A DNA stretch of 64,000 nucleotides, taken from Amycolatopsis vastitatis. Its GTDB lineage: Bacteria; Actinomycetota; Actinomycetes; Mycobacteriales; Pseudonocardiaceae. The position numbers and the translations under genes are program-made. Each line of letters starts with the position of its first letter. Within the stretch, counting starts at the first letter, position 1. The notes under the pieces are model-generated. The model did not search any database. It saw nothing but the letters and a program-made list of their open reading frames with translations, and was not told where the DNA came from. Positions 1-9,700 of this stretch are shown piece after piece. The stretch is from positions 1 through 64,000 of the forward strand of contig NZ_NMUL01000047.1 in NCBI RefSeq assembly GCF_002234595.1. Reading direction: 5' to 3'.

Positions 1-113
1 TCAGAACCATCGTCGACTACGAAGGACCGAACCCCGTGAACCGCCACGGCACCAGCGGCGACGAGCTGTGGTCGCAGCAAGGTCGGCCAGTTGCGTTCGA
101 CGAGCTCACCTGA
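1..113 (+). CDS. C-terminal end of an unknown protein (5' truncated by window)
   Basis: An open frame enters from the left edge (first full codon at base 3) and ends with TGA at 111-113. It gives a 36-residue tail that reads sensibly (IVDYEGPNPVNRHG, then DELWSQQG) and has high-GC third positions. It converges on the lipoprotein gene on the other strand, 36 bases away. No domain can be named from so short a tail. Confidence 0.5.
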   Translation, partial: RTIVDYEGPNPVNRHGTSGDELWSQQGRPVAFDELT

Positions 114-149
114 ATGGTGCAATAGTGCGTCAGCACTGGTCACGCGAGA

Positions 150-824
150 TCAGTTGCCATCCTCGTCGCCGCGGTGGCCGTTGACGCAGCTGGTGGGTTT
201 GTCGCGCAGGCACACCTTGCCGCCCGCGACGCGCAGGCCGACGGTGTCGAACGCGGTGACCCAGTTGCTGGCGATGGCCTTCTGGGCGGGGGCGAGCTGG
301 ATCAGGCCGGAGCACACGGCCGCGTGCAGCTTGTTCTCGACTGCGTCTTTGGGGTTGGGGATCGTGCCGGGTTCGACCCACAGGTTGCGGGGATCGTCCG
401 GGGCACCGCCGAGTTCGAGGCTGACCAGGTGGTCGTACTCGCTCTTGGCGCCGGGTGTCAGGTTGTAGGAGCGGGCGGACGCGGCCTTCATCGTGCTGGT
501 TTTCGAGGTCGACGGACGTACGGTCTTGGTCCACCCGGTCTGGCAGATCGTGTCCTTGATGGTGTCCTGTCGCACGGCGGGGTTCACGGCGCCGGGGGTG
601 CAGTTCGGGTCGGGCATCGGCTGGCCGTCCCGGCTGCCCAGTTTGCAGGTGCCCGGCCCGGGCATGGCTGCAGCGGAGTCTCCGACCGGCAGGTCACCCG
701 AAGCCGCCGTCGACGTCGTCGGGGCTGGGGTCGCCGCGTCGGATGCGTGACAGCCGGCGACTGTCAGCGCGGCGGCGAGCGTGGCAAGGGCCCATCGGCC
801 TGTGCCGGACTGGGAAGAGGGCAC
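150..824 (-). CDS. Secreted lipoprotein with HNH-like nuclease motif
   Basis: 224-residue protein starting at GTG 824 with AGGAG six bases upstream. The N-terminus is a lipoprotein signal: a hydrophobic stretch (residues 11-22) runs into the lipobox VAGC with Cys25, so the mature protein should sit on the outer face of the membrane. A low-complexity Thr/Ser/Ala/Pro linker follows to about residue 55. The C-terminal half has EYDHLVSLELGG (around Asp130-His131), then PRNLWVEP and an Asn-Lys-Asp segment. That is the DH...N...H pattern of HNH-fold nucleases in secreted actinobacterial proteins. Six or more cysteines could form disulfides outside the cell. The HNH assignment rests on motif resemblance only; enzymatic activity is inferred. 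Confidence 0.75.
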   Translation of the reverse strand: MPSSQSGTGRWALATLAAALTVAGCHASDAATPAPTTSTAASGDLPVGDSAAAMPGPGTCKLGSRDGQPMPDPNCTPGAVNPAVRQDTIKDTICQTGWTKTVRPSTSKTSTMKAASARSYNLTPGAKSEYDHLVSLELGGAPDDPRNLWVEPGTIPNPKDAVENKLHAAVCSGLIQLAPAQKAIASNWVTAFDTVGLRVAGGKVCLRDKPTSCVNGHRGDEDGN

Positions 825-1019
825 GGAAATCTCCTGCGTGAGCGACTGTGGTGGGGGAGTGAGATCCCGTCTTGGAGTGGACCGAGATCTGACAGCTGTT
901 CAACTTCTACCGGCTGCGTGCGCGTTGATCACACCGCCACGCCGTACCTGCCGGCGGCCGGCCCGTCGAAGGTCGGGATGTTCCGGACGGTGCGGCAGCA
1001 ACCCGGCGTGGTGAACGGT

Positions 1020-1492
1020 TTCGCTGTGGCGTCGACATCTCCTGATTTCTTGAGTGTCACGTGTCGTCGTCGACCCCTGCGATCCGCGATAGCGTGTCCG
1101 CACCTCATCTGAGTGCGAACTCCGCTAGATACCGTTTGTCACGTCGCGGATGAGCTGAGTGATCTCGGGAGCTGTGGCCACGTGCCGGACGTTCCGCAGG
1201 GTGATCGACTTGTCGTCGGATGCGAACGCTTGGTCCGGATGTGACTTGGCGGCAGCGGTGACTGCGTCGTGCATGTCGCTGCCGGTGGTGATGATCAGTC
1301 GGCAACGGAGGGCGAGGACGCCGTTGAGGAAGGGCGCGATCGCGTCGGGTTGCCGGTTTGGGGCGATGAGGTGTTGGGCGTTCACCGGCTTGCGGTTGGT
1401 CTCCGCCTGGATTGCTCGCCAGATGTCCGGAGCGTCGCCTGAGGAGGTGCTGGCGAGGCAGATGCGAGCGTTGCGCGAGATGTTGGCGTAAG
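1020..1492. repeat. Duplicated BMP-like segment, copy A (partner 32531-33007)
   Basis: About 470 bases closely match 32531-33007 in the same orientation (roughly nine in ten bases by eye over the coding part). The match covers the 3' coding end of a BMP-like domain plus about 100 bases of downstream noncoding DNA. It stops abruptly after TTGGCGTA at 1490 and 33006. Upstream of that point the two genes are unrelated, so this is a segmental duplication with a sharp junction. Confidence 0.85.
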
Positions 1493-1886
1493 CGATCGCC
1501 GCCTGATGGGCACGCCGGCACACCGCGTGCTCGGCGAGGCAGTCGCAGCGCCGGCGACCCGGCGCTCCGACTTCGATCAGCATTCCGCGCCGGCGCAGCC
1601 GATCCAGGACGGCCGGGTCGACGAGGGAGGCGATCACGTCGGTCTCGGCCGGTTCGGCCAGTGCGACCAGCCGCACCGCGGACAGCTCGTCCTCGGCCAG
1701 GCCGGCGAACCGGTCGCGGACGAACTCGTGCAAGCTCGCGTACTGGCCCGCATCGGTCCGGACCAGGACCACTCGGTGCTGTGCCGGCGCAGCCCGACCG
1801 GTCGTGACCAGCTGGTGAACCAGGATCGCAGAGCCCTCGGCGAGGCAGGCCTGCCGTCCCCGGAACGGCCAGTCCTTCGTCTCCAC
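1125..1886 (-). CDS. Chimeric protein: LuxR-type ATPase remnant fused to BMP-like domain
   Basis: 253 residues from GTG 1886. Residues 1-10 (ETKDWPFRGR) resemble the start of the ATPase of large LuxR (LAL) regulators. Residues 25-105 resemble the end of that ATPase (LHEFVRDRFAGL, AVRLVALAEPAE, DPAVLDRLRRRGMLIEV). The Walker motifs that should lie between are missing, so the ATPase part has a large internal deletion and no LuxR DNA-binding domain remains. From about residue 132 (AYANISRNARICLAST) to the end the protein is nearly identical to the BMP-like domain encoded at 32641-33111, which is normally a membrane-anchored extracytoplasmic domain; here no signal or membrane segment precedes it. 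It is probably a by-product of recombination rather than a functional protein, but the frame is open across the junction. It lies 86 bases downstream of the NACHT gene on the same strand. Confidence 0.6.
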   Translation of the reverse strand: METKDWPFRGRQACLAEGSAILVHQLVTTGRAAPAQHRVVLVRTDAGQYASLHEFVRDRFAGLAEDELSAVRLVALAEPAETDVIASLVDPAVLDRLRRRGMLIEVGAPGRRRCDCLAEHAVCRRAHQAAIAYANISRNARICLASTSSGDAPDIWRAIQAETNRKPVNAQHLIAPNRQPDAIAPFLNGVLALRCRLIITTGSDMHDAVTAAAKSHPDQAFASDDKSITLRNVRHVATAPEITQLIRDVTNGI

Positions 1887-1972
1887 GACGACTCACGACA
1901 GCGCTCCGAAGTCGGATAACGAACTGGCCGTTCGGGTACTGCCCTCCGACACGCACCGGCAATTCCGTGCCC

Positions 1973-4786
1973 TCACGTGGTGGCGAGCACGATCCGCTCG
2001 ACCGGCGGGGCCTGGCCACCGGCCCGGCGCTGCACCAGCGTGATGCCCGCGGCGATCGCGTGGAACGTCTTGGCCGACTGAACCTGCTCGTGCGCTCGCA
2101 TCTCGGCCGCGAGGCACACCGCCGCGAGGCGGAGCGCGGTGGCCGCGCTGGACGTCAGGACCTTTTGCCGCGTTAAGACGGGCAGCGACTCCCGCTCGAG
2201 GTTCGCGGCGACCCGGCGCGCCCAGGCCGAGCAAGGGACTTCTTCGACTTCGGCCTGGATCCGGCACACGTCGGATTCGAGTTCCTCCGGGGGTTTCGGC
2301 GCGGTGGCCTCGGCGATTCCCGCTTTCGCGGCGAGGGCGGCGGCGAGATTCCTCGCCCACGCCGCGGCCGGCGCGCCCGACCGGAGGACTTCGGCCGAAG
2401 CGTCGGACAGGGCGCGGCCCATCACCTGGTCGAGGGGCATCGTCCGGATCCGGACGATTTCCGGGGTGAGGAGGTGGACCAGCATGCTGTCGAGCTCCCG
2501 GTCGACCTCCAGGCCGAGGTTCGCCGCGAGATCCAGGACCTCGATGTGTTCCACCGCGAGGTCGTGGGCCAGGTCCCGCAGGCCGGCCGGCATCAGGGTG
2601 TGGCCGATAGAGCGGACGCGGTCGTTCGGGATCAGCTTGAGCAGCAGGGGCCGCAGCAGGGTCGGGGCCGCCCGTTCGATGTCGTCCCGGACGTAGTCGA
2701 CGAGCGTCTGCGCGCTGACCAGGTGCGGGTGCGCGGTCCCCGGAGCCAGCCACAGCTCGGTGTCGGCCAGCCAGGCGCACCGGGCGATCGAGCGGCCCAC
2801 GACCGGATTGTCGAGCTCGGCCCGGCGGGCCAGCCGGTAGACCGGCTCGCCGACGACGACGTCGTTGACCCAGCGGACGAAGGCGGTCGCGTCGCTGCCG
2901 CGCACGCCGGTGACGGGAGCGTCCGGAGACGGCGCGGGGCCGTCCGGAGCGGGTGCCCCGGTGTCCAGCCGGTACAGGTCGTAGATGGCACCGGTGATCG
3001 GCCGCGCGCAGAGCCGGCTGCCGTTGCCCAGCTGGATCTGCTGGCGCAGGTGGCGAGTGAGCGCGACGGCCGCCCGGAGCCTGCGGTGGTCGGCGTCCTC
3101 GCCGGGCTGGGGGGACGGGGCGAGGAACTCGTCGAGCCGGTCCCGCAGGTCGGGCGCGAGCTCGCTGCTCTGCTCCGCGCAGTCGACCGCGAGCGACAAC
3201 GCGGTGACCTCGCCGATACGCAGGCATGCGCGGACGATCGGGTCGGCGTCGGCCTGGGCGGCGTAGAGCAGGATGGTTTCCCGCCACCACAGATCGTCGA
3301 CCGCGGCCGTCAGGACACGGACCAGCCCCTTGTCCCGCGCGTGGACGGCGGCGAGGTACTCCTGGAACGTCGGGTGTGCGAAGGAATAGAGGCCGCTTTC
3401 CCGCTCGACGAGCAGCCCGTTCGAGCCGACGTCGTCGAGGAACGCTTCCGCGCTGAGATTCCGGGACACCCGCTTCAGCGCCTTGCCGATCTCGGCGACG
3501 ACGTCGGCGCGTTCGAGATCGCGCACCCGGTTCCGCATCATCGAGAACGCCAGGGCGCGCAGCACCAGCTCCTTCTTGTCGCCGCCCAGCTCGATCGGGA
3601 GTTTCTTGGCCTCCTGGCGCCGCCACAGCATCACCTGGCAGATTTCGCTGTAGAGATCGGCGCGGCTGCCCGGCAGGGCCCCGCGGTAGCGGTGCACGTT
3701 GGCGATCATGGTCAGGAGCAGGGGGTTGACGGTCAGGTCCCGCAGCGCGACCGCCTGGTCGAGCCGTTCGAGCAGGTCTTCCGTGGCCGCCGCCGCGTGC
3801 GCGAGCACGTCCTCGGCGCGGGCGCCGGTGCGGTAGCGCTCCACCGCCTGGTACCAGCCGCCGACGAAGCGTTTCACCTGTTCGTCGGTGAAGCTGCGCA
3901 CCTGCAGCACCGCCGCGCCGTTGATGCCGGTGGTCCGGTAACCCTGCGGGCGGGACGTGATCACGAAGTCGTTGGTCGGGTGGTGGTGGATCTGCCGCTC
4001 GATCCAGTCCGCGACCTTCCGGCGGTCCTCCTGCCGGGCGACTTCGTCCAGCCCGTCCAGGAGCACGACGCAGTTCCCGTCGCGCAGCCGGTGTTCGAAC
4101 CAGCCGGGTGGTTCTTCGCCGCAGTGGCGTCCGACGGCGCGGCGGACGAGCTCGGCCAGGCCGATTTCGGGCTCCGACACCACGGCGTCGACGTGGTCGC
4201 GCAGGTGCAGCAGGATCGGCACCCGCCGGTGGTGACGCCGGTGGTCGAGGCAGATCAGGCGCGCGGTGTGCCGCAGCAGCGTCGTCTTCCCGCTGCCGGG
4301 CGCGCCGACGAGGGCCAGGACCACCGGCCGCGGGCGGCACAGGAACTCCTGCAGCGAACGCCGGTCGGCGCCGGTCGGCCGGCGGTCGGGGAGCAGGCTG
4401 TCGGTCACGTCCTGCGGCGGGCGGAAGGTGAGGCTGACGTCGACGAAGACCTCGTCCAGCTCGGGGGTGTGGAAGCCGATGGTCGCCAGGCCCTTGAGGT
4501 CGATGAAGCGCAGGCTGCCGAGCAGGAAGTCCCGGTAGCGGCGCCCGAACAGCGAAAGCCGCCGGACCAGCCACCGGTCGACGCGGTCCACGATCCGCGC
4601 CCGCCACCGTCCGCGAAGCTCCCGCGCGATCTCCCCGGTGACGGCGAGCACCCCGGCGACCAGCGTGTATCCGGCCAGCAGGAGCACCGCCGGCACCGGC
4701 CGGCCGGCCCAGGCCGCGACGGCGATGGGCGAGGCCGCCAGCGGTACCAGCACGAGCTTGCCCACCGTACCTGCCCGGCTCCCCAT
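1973..4786 (-). CDS. Membrane-anchored NACHT-family STAND NTPase
   Basis: 937 residues if started at ATG 4786 (MGSRAGTVGK); an ATG further up at 4945 only adds a low-quality, non-hydrophobic extension. Two hydrophobic segments (about residues 11-26 and 33-50) should anchor it in the membrane. The NTPase core follows: Walker A GAPGSGKTT at 161-169, Walker B VLLDGLDEV around 241-249, and a sensor-like VITSRPQGYR, all typical of NACHT NTPases. About 500 helical residues without a recognisable repeat follow and may be the sensor. Bacterial NACHT proteins with this layout are known in anti-phage immunity and signalling; that role here is inferred. No clear Shine-Dalgarno site precedes the chosen start. 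It stands alone apart from the downstream chimeric gene. Confidence 0.85.
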   Translation of the reverse strand: MGSRAGTVGKLVLVPLAASPIAVAAWAGRPVPAVLLLAGYTLVAGVLAVTGEIARELRGRWRARIVDRVDRWLVRRLSLFGRRYRDFLLGSLRFIDLKGLATIGFHTPELDEVFVDVSLTFRPPQDVTDSLLPDRRPTGADRRSLQEFLCRPRPVVLALVGAPGSGKTTLLRHTARLICLDHRRHHRRVPILLHLRDHVDAVVSEPEIGLAELVRRAVGRHCGEEPPGWFEHRLRDGNCVVLLDGLDEVARQEDRRKVADWIERQIHHHPTNDFVITSRPQGYRTTGINGAAVLQVRSFTDEQVKRFVGGWYQAVERYRTGARAEDVLAHAAAATEDLLERLDQAVALRDLTVNPLLLTMIANVHRYRGALPGSRADLYSEICQVMLWRRQEAKKLPIELGGDKKELVLRALAFSMMRNRVRDLERADVVAEIGKALKRVSRNLSAEAFLDDVGSNGLLVERESGLYSFAHPTFQEYLAAVHARDKGLVRVLTAAVDDLWWRETILLYAAQADADPIVRACLRIGEVTALSLAVDCAEQSSELAPDLRDRLDEFLAPSPQPGEDADHRRLRAAVALTRHLRQQIQLGNGSRLCARPITGAIYDLYRLDTGAPAPDGPAPSPDAPVTGVRGSDATAFVRWVNDVVVGEPVYRLARRAELDNPVVGRSIARCAWLADTELWLAPGTAHPHLVSAQTLVDYVRDDIERAAPTLLRPLLLKLIPNDRVRSIGHTLMPAGLRDLAHDLAVEHIEVLDLAANLGLEVDRELDSMLVHLLTPEIVRIRTMPLDQVMGRALSDASAEVLRSGAPAAAWARNLAAALAAKAGIAEATAPKPPEELESDVCRIQAEVEEVPCSAWARRVAANLERESLPVLTRQKVLTSSAATALRLAAVCLAAEMRAHEQVQSAKTFHAIAAGITLVQRRAGGQAPPVERIVLATT

Positions 4787-5082
4787 AGTGACATAAAGGA
4801 TACGGGCCCGGCTGGAGCTTCGCCGCGTTTTCGCCGAAGAAACGGTTCGCCTTGAGGCTGTCGCGATTCTTGACCAGGATTTGTCCGGCATTCCGAAGAT
4901 CGACGAAAACCCGATTGCCGACGACACGCGGCCGGACGGTCCCACCGGAGCGTCGGTGCGGGCTGCACGGGCAGGGCCCAGGCGTTCCGGCCGGATTCCC
5001 CGGTGGGATGCCCGTTGAGGGGTGAAAATCGGTGCTGGCTGCCCGTTGACGCCTCGCTTCTATGGTCGTGTGAGGCCGTGGG
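4787..5082. other. Gap upstream of NACHT gene
   Basis: About 300 bases between the NACHT gene and the decayed gene at 5083. It should hold the NACHT promoter on the minus strand. No gene or repeat is visible. Confidence 0.4.
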
Positions 5083-5810
5083 TTAGGTGGGTACCGAGGT
5101 CGGCGGGCAGCCGTTCCACGGCTCCAGGACGCCGGACCCGGGTGAGGTGGCTACCGCGATCCCGGTGGGCGTTTCGTAGGCGCGGTAGCGGTACTGGTTC
5201 GGGACGCGGCCGAGGACCACCGGCCCGCCGAGGCGCCACACAATGACCTCGCCGTTCCCGCCGATCACCCCCGGATTGGCACCGCGGGGCCACAACTGCA
5301 GCCAGACGTCGCCCCTCTTCACCGATCGTGGCCGCACGGCGGGCCACTCGGGCACGAAACATGCCTCGCCGGAGCAGGTCAAGGGTGCCCTCGTGCTCGG
5401 CGCCGGTAAGGGTGGCGAAGGCGAGCCGGCCGGTGCGGCTGTGGAACGGAGTCTCGACGACGTCTTCCCACTCCGCGAGGGCGATCTGCGGTGGCTGGTC
5501 GTGGGCTTCCAGCCGTACGGCTTGATAGGGGCCGCCGGTTTCCCGTGTACCCAGCCGTCACCGGCGGTGGCGATCGTGCCGGACAACGCGTCGGTCGCAG
5601 CTCGCCGAGCAGTGCGTGGCCCCACGGCTCCGCTGCGTCGGCGGCATAGCGGTCGCGGATCACCAGCATGCCGTGGTCGGGCGGGTACTCGTCGTCTTCG
5701 AGAACCCCCAAGAGCGTCACTGCACCAACATATCGGGCAACACCGACAGAATCCGGCCACACCTGGGTCGCCGGGCCGATGACCGCGATCCCTCCAGGGC
5801 AGAGCAACAT
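5083..5810 (-). pseudogene. Unknown protein gene broken by three frameshifts
   Basis: Coding-quality sequence continues through the whole stretch but changes frame three times. From ATG 5810 it reads PGGIAVIGPATQVW and MLVIRDRYAADAAEPWG. Near 5592 it shifts to DALSGTIATAGDGWVHG. Near 5542 it shifts to TGGPYQAVRLEAHDQPPQ and AEWEDVVETPFHSRTG. Near 5371 it shifts again to GEACFVPEWPAVRP and ends after NGCPPTSVPT. Joined, it is a protein of about 240 residues. I do not recognise the family; the VRLEAHDQPP and AEWEDVVE segments resemble small beta-rich actinobacterial hypotheticals. Three shifts in about 730 bases point to real decay. Confidence 0.7.
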
Positions 5811-5912
5811 GACCGCGACCGGAGCGGTCGCGTCCGGTGATTGCGACGCCGTTGCCCCTCCGAACTGCGCGGGCGATTCCGTCGGTGACCGATCGTCGCT
5901 ACAAATGTTCGT

Positions 5913-6176
5913 ATGGAACACTGGTGGCACGAGATCGGGTCCTGCGCCGGCGGCGCTCGCTTCGAGCTGACGCTGCGCGGCTGCGCCGCGAGGATCTGCC
6001 TGATGAACGCCGAGAACTACCAGGCGTACTGCGACGAGGACGAGTACGAGTGCTACTACGGCGGCTTCTGGGACACCAGCCCTGTTGAGCTGGTGTTGCC
6101 CCACGACGACTTCTGGTACCTCGTCATCGATAGTTACCCAGGTCGAATCAAGTACTGGCTCACAGGACCTTACTGA
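5913..6176 (+). CDS. DUF1883 domain protein
   Basis: 87 residues from ATG 5913. The protein fits the DUF1883 pattern: residues 17-30 hold a hydrophobic strand (RFELTLRGCAARICLM), then NAENYQAYC, EYECYYGGFWDTSPVEL and finally FWYLVIDSYPGRIKYWL, matching the family's conserved SNFxxY, YYGG, SPV and WYVVVD elements. The molecular role of DUF1883 is unsettled; fused versions occur with TIR and other conflict domains, so a sensory or immune role is possible. It is transcribed away from the decayed gene at 5083-5810; the 102 bases between must hold its promoter. Confidence 0.8.
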   Translation: MEHWWHEIGSCAGGARFELTLRGCAARICLMNAENYQAYCDEDEYECYYGGFWDTSPVELVLPHDDFWYLVIDSYPGRIKYWLTGPY

Positions 6177-6345
6177 CCCGGGCGAAAGTTCGTCAGGTCG
6201 GCCTCGTTGAACCGGCTGACCTCCACCCGTCGTCCGACTTCGTCTTCGAGGTGGACCAGGCCTTGCCCGCGATGGTCTGCCAGACCGAGACCCTCTTGCC
6301 GTCCGCGTCGGTGAAGTCGTCTTCCTCGAGGGCCGTCGCCTAGCG
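6170..6345 (-). pseudogene. C-terminal remnant of a small unknown protein
   Basis: On the minus strand, good coding sequence (DFTDADGKRVSVWQTIAG, then STSKTKSDDGW) switches frame near 6225 to VEVSRFNEADLTNFRPGQ before a stop at 6170. No start is visible upstream. It overlaps the 3' end of the DUF1883 gene by a few bases. It looks like a decayed small gene; I cannot name the family. Confidence 0.4.
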
Positions 6346-6411
6346 ACGCGGCATCGCGTGGAACTACGCGCGACAGACGAACGTCCTCCGTCGATGGCGA
6401 GGAAGAACTCT

Positions 6412-6727
6412 CCTCGCCGCCGACGGAGTAACCATGGCGATCTCTCCCCGGTGATCGGCTGCCATGGGCGTTACTTCTTCGCGGCGGCGACCTTCCTGCG
6501 CGGTGCGCGCTTGCGGGCCGGTGCCGGGGCTGGTTCGGCGGCCTGCCGCTGTGCTTCGTCGTAGGCGGTGACGATCTCGGAGGAGAGACGGCCCCGTTCG
6601 GAGACCTCGTAGCCGTTGTCGCTGGCCCAGGCGCGGATCGCGCGCGAGCGTTCACGGTCCGTCGTGCCGGCTGTTGACTGGCCGGTCGCGACGCGCAGCT
6701 TGCGACCACCGGTCCTGCGGCCTGCGC
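6412..6727. repeat. Duplicated lsr2 3' segment, copy A (partner 12192-12501)
   Basis: About 315 bases nearly identical to 12192-12501. It contains the C-terminal half of lsr2 and about 60 bases downstream, including the motif CCATGG...TGATCGGCTGCCATGG. The match ends at CCTGCG (6726 and 12500), inside the linker between the two Lsr2 domains. Copy A has six extra bases that add one Ala-Pro pair. Confidence 0.9.
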
Positions 6728-6758
6728 TAGTACGGACGGCAAGTGCCATCAGAGTCAT
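6471..6758 (-). CDS. Truncated Lsr2: DNA-binding domain only
   Basis: 95 residues from ATG 6758 (or ATG 6749). From residue 15 it is almost identical to the C-terminal half of the full Lsr2 at 12251-12655: linker GRRTGGRKLRVATG, then RERSRAIRAWASDNGYEVS and the RGR minor-groove motif (SERGRLSSEIV), ending in a Lys/Arg/Ala tail. The N-terminal dimerisation domain is absent and replaced by about 14 unrelated residues. The ATG is four bases after the TGA of the upstream STAND-WD40 gene, so it could be co-transcribed and translationally coupled with it. A DNA-binding domain that cannot oligomerise might compete with intact Lsr2 at AT-rich sites; that is inference. It could also be an inert duplication remnant. 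Confidence 0.65.
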   Translation of the reverse strand: MTLMALAVRTSAGRRTGGRKLRVATGQSTAGTTDRERSRAIRAWASDNGYEVSERGRLSSEIVTAYDEAQRQAAEPAPAPARKRAPRRKVAAAKK

Positions 6759-6761
6759 CTA

Positions 6762-9700
6762 TCAACGGCTTGAGGCTAGATATCTCTGACGTTCTTCGGC
6801 GGTGAGGTCTCGGGTGACGTGACGGTTTGCCTGAGCGAGGACTTCTGCGATAGGGCCACAGGCGGGGCATCGCCAGATTCGGATGGTGCCGTCGTCGTGG
6901 GCAGTGACGTATCGACCGCCGGTAAGGAAAGCAACAACCAATGCGGCGGCACGGAATCCGTTTAACACCAATGGTTCACTGGTGTCGATTGTTTTCCAGA
7001 TTCGGACGGTGGCGTCGATGCCGATGGTGGCCAGCTGGCGACCGTCTTGACTGAAAGTCACTTTTGTAACCGCGCCTTGGTGGCGGCCGTGTAACGCGAC
7101 CGGGCCGGGAACGTTAGCTGGGTCGGCGATGTTCCAGATGTGGACAGTGCCGTCGTCATCTCCGCCGGCGAGGTGGTCATCGTCACGGCTGAAGGCCAGC
7201 GTCTTAGTGCGGCTGGCGTCGCCGGGCAACGCGGTGAGGCTGCTCGGGACGTCAAGGTCCCACAGCATGACGGTTTGGTTCATAACGACGGCGATGCGGC
7301 GTCCATCGGAGCTCCACCCGACAACAGACGCCGTCCACACTCCAATTGGTGCTTGACCGTCCACCACTACGGCAAGCGGTTCAGCTGATGAGGTCTCGGG
7401 TGTGCTCCATATGTACCGCGTCGGTCCCATGTTGATACCGGCGAGTCGATTGCCGTCCGCGCTAAAGGCTACTTGCAGCATCGGATTGCCAGGGTGCGGC
7501 TCCCATAGTCGAGTCGGCGCGGCAGGATTGTCGGTTTTCCAGATATTGACGCTCCCGTCTTCGTTGACGGCGGCGACCTGCCGCCCAGTAGGGCTGACGG
7601 CCACGTCAACCACCGGTGCCGTGTTGCCGGCCAGGACGATCGGTGCGTGGCTACCAGAGACCTGCCATATTCGAACGGTACCGTCCTGGCCGCCGCTGAC
7701 CAGACGTCCGTCCGGGCTGGCAGCGACGCTGAGGACCCGTCCTTGATGACCACGCAGCACCGTCAGGTCATCGACCTCGTCGATGTCCCATATCTTGGCT
7801 GTTCCGTCGTCGGCCACGCTTGCGACGGACCTCCCGTCGGGGCTGAACGCGGCAGACCAGACAGCACCGCGGTGGCCTCGCAATACCGTCGGAGCGGCAG
7901 AGCGGTCGGGATTCCAGATTTCGACCGTGCTGTCGTTGCCGGTGCTGGCGATCGAGTGCCCGTCAAGGCTGTAGGCGACGTCGAGGACGCCGCTGTCGTG
8001 TCGGCCGAGCACCACCGCGTCCGCCGTACGGGTGAGATCCCACATCCGGACCGTGCCGTCGGCACCCGCCGACGCCAGGTGGAGGCCGTCCGGACTGAAC
8101 GCCACGCCTGTCACTGAGCCCTCGTGACCTCGTAGCACAGCCGGACTGCCGCCATCGGCGAGGTTCCAGAGCCGGATCGTGCCGTCCTCTCCGCCGCTGG
8201 CCAGCCATTTCCCGTCGCGGCTGAACGCCACACCGTAGACCGATCCGTCGTGGCCGTGGAGCACAGCAGGGTGATCGTCGCCAGCGGGGTTCCAAATACG
8301 GACAGTGCCATCGTCGCTGCCACTGGCCACACGTTGACCGTCCGAGCTGAACGCGATCTTGTCCCGCCAATCACCCCTGATCCTGCGCGACATCATCGGC
8401 TGTGCTCGGCCAGCCAGGACTTGCTCCCAGTCCCACACCCACAGGCCTTCACTACCGAGCACCGCGATACGACGGCCGTCCGGGCTGAACACCGGATTCC
8501 ACAGCTTTGTGCCTTTCCACTCAACACGCAGTGTCTGCGTCGCGGGTCCAACACCGTGTTCGGCATCCCAGGCCCGCACTTGGAGCATGCCATCCTCGCC
8601 ATCGAAATCACTCGTGACGACGTGTTTCCCGTCCGGGCTGAAGGCTGCACCGGTCAGCGCGGCTCTTTCCGCATAGTTAGTGATGGTGCTGCTGCTCTCC
8701 GCCAGTGTGGTACGGATGTGTGAGTTGGCGGTGGCTTGCCGGAGCACGGCTTCGGTGTCCTCGGACGGCGCCATGTTGTATGCCTCGCGGGCCAGCAGTA
8801 GGCCGAGTTCGGGATCGACTTGGAGCTGCGCGCGGGCGTCGGCGACCAGCTGACGACCCACCGCCAGCTTCCGCTGGTCATCAGCTCGAGTAGCCATGAC
8901 CAGCGCGACCACCGCGAGCACCGTCACGACGACAACGGCCGTGCTCAACCCACCGACGGTGAACCGGACCCGGCGCCGCCGAGCCCGGCGCTCCCGCTCC
9001 GCAGCGTCGCGGCTGGCGGTCAGGAATGTGCGCTCAAGGTCGTTGAGCCGGTCGATCGGGCGCCCTTCCCAGGCATCCAGGCGTGCTCCCCGATACAGCA
9101 AGCCGGCCTCCCGCTCGTGTCGGTCCCACTCAGCGGCGGCTTCGGTGAGCCGCCGGTGGAGCCGGTGACCGTCACGATCGTCGGCCAGCCAGGTACGCAA
9201 CCGAGGCCAGTGCCGGATCAGGGCCTCGTGCGCGATCTCCACACTGTCGTCGCCCAATGTGATCAACCGTGCCCGCGCCAGCGTGTCCAGCACCACGGCG
9301 GTGTCGGGGTCGTCGAGGTCGAATTCCTGCCGGGCGGTTCGGCGTTTGGTGTCTTCGGTGCCTTCACCGAGGGCGGTGAGGCGGAGGAAGATCTCGTGGG
9401 CGAGGATCTGTTGGCCGGTGTCGAGCGCCTGGTAGGTCTGTTCGGCGGTGCGGGCCAGCGCGTGCTCGATACCGCCTACTGCCTCGTAGCCGGCGACGGT
9501 CATGACCGCGCCTTGCCGGCGCAACCACGTCTGCAACAGAGCATGGGACACCAGCGGCAGCATCCCGGCTTGGCGCGCGGCATCCCCGACCAGCCGAGCG
9601 ACCAAGGCGGTTTCCAGCCGGTATCCGGCCTGCTCGGCAGGCCCGACGATGGCCTGCCGTAGCTCGTCGGTTCTCATCGGGCCGACCAGGACCTGCGTGT

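Noticed and set aside
2474..4855. Long open frame on the plus strand opposite the NACHT gene, and a 904-codon minus-strand alternative
   Set aside because: Both are by-products of high-GC codon use; the NACHT frame alone carries Walker A/B and membrane helices.
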